Shown here: positions 7,038 to 8,951 of the stretch, one piece after another | Position numbering within the stretch: the first letter of the stretch is position 1 | Layout of the letters: each line of letters starts with the position of its first letter | NCBI GenBank assembly: GCA_955652255.1 | Contig: CATPAW010000072.1 | Coordinates: 1 to 8,951, forward strand | Length of the DNA stretch: 8,951 bases | From: an uncultured Chthoniobacterales bacterium | GTDB taxonomy: Bacteria > Verrucomicrobiota > Verrucomicrobiia > Chthoniobacterales > UBA10450 | Direction: 5' to 3' | Translations under genes and position numbers: made by a program | The notes under the pieces: model-generated | What the model was told of the DNA's origin: nothing | The model's database searches: none | The model's input: the letters and a program-made list of their open reading frames with translations, nothing else

Positions 7038-7077
7038 CGGGAGGCGGCGGCGCTCTTGCGTCTCGCCTCCCGTTCTT
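7038..7077 (+). terminator. hairpin after the Csp gene, possible terminator
   Basis: A perfect 9-bp inverted repeat, CGGGAGGCG (7038-7046) and CGCCTCCCG (7064-7072), encloses a 17-base loop and is followed by TTCTT (7073-7077). It lies 11 bases after the Csp stop. The GC-rich stem and position fit an intrinsic terminator, but the T-run is short and interrupted, so termination may be partial. Confidence 0.6.
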
Positions 7078-7113
7078 ACCGACAACATCCTGAAATCAAA
7101 ACCTCAAACAATC

Positions 7114-7707
7114 ATGAAGGCACAAGCTTTACTCGCCGTACTAGCTTTAATGCTTCCGCAAATCGCGTGGGCTGCCGCGCCGGCCGGCACCGATCCGCGT
7201 GCCTATTCAGGTCCGGTATGGTCACCTTACATCGCCGGAGCTGGAATTGGCCTGCTCTCGTGGCTGACATTTTATTTCTCGGACAAGGCGATTGGCGCCT
7301 CCTCGTTTTATGCGAGCCTCGCGGGACTGATCGGTAAAGTGGTCGCTCCACGTCACACCGCTTCGTTGAAGTATTACCGCGACAACCCGCCGAAGCTCGA
7401 TTGGGCAATTGTGTTCATCGCCTTCACTATTGCCGGGTCCTTTTTAGCGGCGTGGACGGGTGGCGAAATCACTAATCAGTGGCTCCACCCCATGTGGGTT
7501 GCGCGCTTTGGCGACAGTGTAGCGCTTCGGGCGGTGGTTGGCTTTGTCGGTGGAATACTGATGGCGTTCGGCGCCAGACTGGCCGGCGGCTGCACCAGTG
7601 GTCACGGCATCAGCGGCACACTTCAACTCAGCGTCGGCTCGTGGATCGCGATCACGTCGATGTTTGCCGGCGGAATCGTGAGCGCGTTGCTGATGTGGCG
7701 CGTATGA
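7114..7707 (+). CDS. YeeE/YedE-type sulfur transporter, N-half protein
   Basis: This 197-residue membrane protein is one half of a YeeE/YedE-type permease, a family whose characterised members import thiosulfate. It has a signal-like N-terminus (1-22, ending IAWAAA) and hydrophobic segments near 37-55, 97-114, 138-156 and 176-194. The hallmark is FGARLAGGCTSGHGISG (152-168), with conserved C160 at the pore. The family's full-length members have two pseudo-symmetric halves on one chain, while here the partner half is a separate gene downstream, as in PmpA/PmpB-like pairs. The loop at 78-95 is longer and more charged than usual. It is preceded by an A/C-rich leader without a Shine-Dalgarno motif. 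Its substrate here is unknown; thiosulfate or another reduced sulfur species is inferred. Confidence 0.85.
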   Translation: MKAQALLAVLALMLPQIAWAAAPAGTDPRAYSGPVWSPYIAGAGIGLLSWLTFYFSDKAIGASSFYASLAGLIGKVVAPRHTASLKYYRDNPPKLDWAIVFIAFTIAGSFLAAWTGGEITNQWLHPMWVARFGDSVALRAVVGFVGGILMAFGARLAGGCTSGHGISGTLQLSVGSWIAITSMFAGGIVSALLMWRV

Positions 7708-7784
7708 AACCAAAAGCAAGCACGCGAAAAGATCGAGCCGGAATTTCCAACAACACAACGGGGACTCGGCTCGTTAGAAAATGA
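7704..7784 (+). CDS. possible 26-codon bridging ORF between the YeeE/YedE halves
   Basis: This frame starts in an ATGA overlap with the upstream permease stop (7704-7707) and ends in a second ATGA overlap with the downstream permease start (7781-7784). It encodes a 26-residue basic, hydrophilic peptide (it begins MKPKASTRKDRAG) with no hydrophobic segment or known domain. Without it, the downstream ATG would lie 73 bases from the previous stop with no Shine-Dalgarno sequence. A ribosome-relay role or a tiny accessory peptide is possible. Chance is the main alternative. Confidence 0.25.
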   Translation: MKPKASTRKDRAGISNNTTGTRLVRK

Positions 7785-8314
7785 AAGCGGGAAAACTTTT
7801 CGGGGCGGCACTCTTCGGACTCCTCTTTGGGTTTCTTCTGCAGAAAGGCGGCGTGGCGAAGTTCAACGTGCTCATTGGCGCATTGCTGCTCGATGACTGG
7901 ACGGTCGTGAAAGTAATGATGAGTGCAATCCTCGTGGGTATGCTCGGCGTGTTCACGCTGCATTGGCTTGGAAAGGTGAACCTGCATATCAACCCGACAC
8001 GGATCGGCGCGAACATTGTCGGCGGCCTGATCTTCGGCGTCGGATTCGCGCTGCTCGCCTATTGCCCCGGCACCGGCGCTGCCGCATTGGGCCAGGGAAA
8101 CTGGGATGCGATTTTGGGGATGCTCGGTTTGATAGCCGGTTCGTATCTGTACGCGGAGTTATCAGGCTGGCTGACACGAACCGTTGAAACTTGGGGCAAC
8201 AAGGGCAAGCTCATGCTGCCCGAGCTCTTTCACCTCAGGCGCGCGCCGTTCATCGCCGGATTCGCCGTGTTCCTCATTTTGCTGTTAGGAGTCCTAAAGG
8301 CTTTTCCACGGTGA
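7781..8314 (+). CDS. YeeE/YedE-type sulfur transporter, C-half protein (DUF6691-like)
   Basis: This 177-residue membrane protein is the partner half of the preceding permease. Hydrophobic segments lie near 5-22, 42-60, 77-94, 108-125 and 155-172. Its first segment has the FGxLFGFLLQKGGVAKFNV pattern of the second YeeE half, and its signature is AYCPGTGAAALGQGNWDA (93-110), with the conserved pore cysteine C95. The last helix (155-172) extends beyond the usual length of about 140 residues for this half. The two proteins probably assemble into one channel for a reduced sulfur compound. Its stop overlaps the next start as GTGA (8311-8314), so the downstream frame is likely co-translated. No Shine-Dalgarno sequence is seen before the ATG. 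Confidence 0.85.
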   Translation: MKAGKLFGAALFGLLFGFLLQKGGVAKFNVLIGALLLDDWTVVKVMMSAILVGMLGVFTLHWLGKVNLHINPTRIGANIVGGLIFGVGFALLAYCPGTGAAALGQGNWDAILGMLGLIAGSYLYAELSGWLTRTVETWGNKGKLMLPELFHLRRAPFIAGFAVFLILLLGVLKAFPR

Positions 8315-8559
8315 AACCTCCGCGTGTTGTAGTAATCACCGGGGCGTCAGCCGGTCCGATGCTGAGCTACGGTTACTTTTTCTCCAATGTCGAGACGCGT
8401 TTCGGCCCGCAGATTCAACGCGCGGGCGCTTCACAGAAAATTCTTTTCCAAGGGAAGCTCTCGCTCGCGGCGAGGAAAGCGCAGCGCGATGCGGACCGCG
8501 AGTTTTTGGAATTCAGAGAAACAACCAGAGCGAAAGGACCTACAGGATTAGCGAGATGA
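8311..8559 (+). CDS. 82-aa ORF with short-chain-dehydrogenase-like start, possibly a gene remnant
   Basis: From the GTG in the GTGA overlap (8311-8314), the frame reads 82 residues and ends in an ATGA overlap with the next gene (8556-8559). Residues 1-15 read KPPRVVVITGASAG after the start, which is the nucleotide-binding beta strand and TGASxG turn of short-chain dehydrogenases. An intact member would continue with a helix and more than 200 further residues. Here the sequence switches at once to PMLSYGYFFSNVETRFG and then a charged, Arg/Lys/Glu-rich helical tail that I do not recognise. An in-frame internal deletion of a larger gene would explain both the SDR-like start and the preserved overlaps. 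The alternative is an unrelated small protein. It lacks the catalytic YxxxK, so oxidoreductase activity is unlikely. Confidence 0.45.
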   Translation: MKPPRVVVITGASAGPMLSYGYFFSNVETRFGPQIQRAGASQKILFQGKLSLAARKAQRDADREFLEFRETTRAKGPTGLAR

Positions 8560-8951
8560 ACGAAATGTGGGATGTAATTATCGTTGGTGGCGGCCCGGCA
8601 GGGCTGAATGCAGCGCTCATTCTAGGCCGCTGCCGACGACGAGTCTTGCTGTGTGATGCTGGCAAGCCGCGTAATGCTGTGTCGAGGGGTTTGCACGGTT
8701 TCCTCACCAGGGACGGAATTACGCCGCAGGAGCTTCTGGCGATGGGCCGCGAACAGCTTCGAAAGTATCCGACGGTAAAGTTTCTCAACATCGAAGTGCT
8801 TGACGCCCAGCGGGGCGAACACGGCTTCGAGATTCTGCAAAGCGACGGGGTGTGTGCCGCCAGCCGAAAACTTGTCCTTGCCACTGGTTTGATAGACAAA
8901 CTTCCTGACGTGCAAGGAATGGAAGAGTTTTACGGTCGCAGTGTTTTTCAC
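8556..8951 (+). CDS. FAD/NAD(P)-dependent oxidoreductase, thioredoxin-reductase-like (3' truncated)
   Basis: The first 132 residues of a flavoprotein are present; the frame has no stop before the window ends. WDVIIVGGGPAGLNAA (5-20) is the FAD dinucleotide-binding Rossmann motif. GRCRRRVLLCDAGKPRNAVS follows, then GLHGFLTRDGITPQELL, typical of a single-chain class of roughly 300 residues related to thioredoxin reductase. The LATG motif (108-111) closes the FAD domain. The NADPH domain and any redox CXXC lie beyond the window, so the class cannot be settled. The ATG overlaps the preceding stop by ATGA, tying it to the YeeE/YedE unit. A thiol- or sulfur-redox role is inferred from that context. 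A second in-frame ATG at residue 4 is a possible alternative start. Confidence 0.88.
   Translation, partial: MNEMWDVIIVGGGPAGLNAALILGRCRRRVLLCDAGKPRNAVSRGLHGFLTRDGITPQELLAMGREQLRKYPTVKFLNIEVLDAQRGEHGFEILQSDGVCAASRKLVLATGLIDKLPDVQGMEEFYGRSVFH

Noticed and set aside
7114..7179. cleavable signal peptide making the first permease half a secreted protein
   Set aside because: The N-terminus is signal-like, but the following helices and the pore motif show an integral membrane protein; it may simply be an extra N-terminal membrane segment.
7734..7773. 7-bp inverted repeat CGAGCCG / CGGCTCG between the permease halves as a terminator
   Set aside because: The loop is 26 bases long and there is no T-run; termination between two co-dependent halves would also make little sense.

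Overview
The window is a compact, all-plus-strand heavy-metal handling region. Its first two thirds look like a copper/silver efflux and metal-binding island. The last third pairs a cytosolic copper-storage protein with a two-part sulfur-compound permease and a thioredoxin-reductase-like flavoprotein. The base composition is moderately GC-rich. Several genes start behind A/C-rich leaders with no Shine-Dalgarno sequence, a style seen in Verrucomicrobiota and some related lineages. That taxonomic guess is an inference with low to moderate confidence. No rRNA, tRNA, transposase, integrase, CRISPR array or metal-responsive regulator is visible.

Layout. (1) 1-4163: the 3' part of a CusB-type periplasmic adaptor overlaps by ATGA with a CusA-type RND pump. 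The pump keeps the three-methionine Cu(I)/Ag(I) site and carries an extra C-terminal membrane helix plus a periplasmic YtkA/FixH-like domain. (2) 4160-6437: a possible 25-codon bridging ORF, a 42-residue Cys-rich lipoprotein, three DUF3347-like proteins (two exported paralogues flanking a membrane-anchored Cys-rich one) and a two-helix membrane protein resembling DUF2933. (3) 6438-6678: a 241-bp gap in which I see no convincing gene. (4) 6679-7026: a 16-cysteine four-helix-bundle copper-storage protein without a signal peptide, followed by a hairpin that may be a terminator. (5) 7114-8951: two YeeE/YedE-type half-permeases joined by a possible 26-codon ORF, an 82-residue ORF that begins like a short-chain dehydrogenase and then diverges, and the 5' end of an FAD/NAD(P)-dependent oxidoreductase that runs off the window.

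How it may work together (inference). The CusBA pump would expel Cu(I)/Ag(I) across the envelope. The YtkA/FixH-like domain, the DUF3347 proteins and the lipoprotein could bind or hand over metal outside the inner membrane, and the Csp-like protein would hold Cu(I) in the cytoplasm. The YeeE/YedE pair and the flavoprotein point to a linked sulfur or thiol-redox function. Many junctions are 4-nt ATGA/GTGA overlaps, which suggests translational coupling within at least two transcription units split by the hairpin at 7038-7077.
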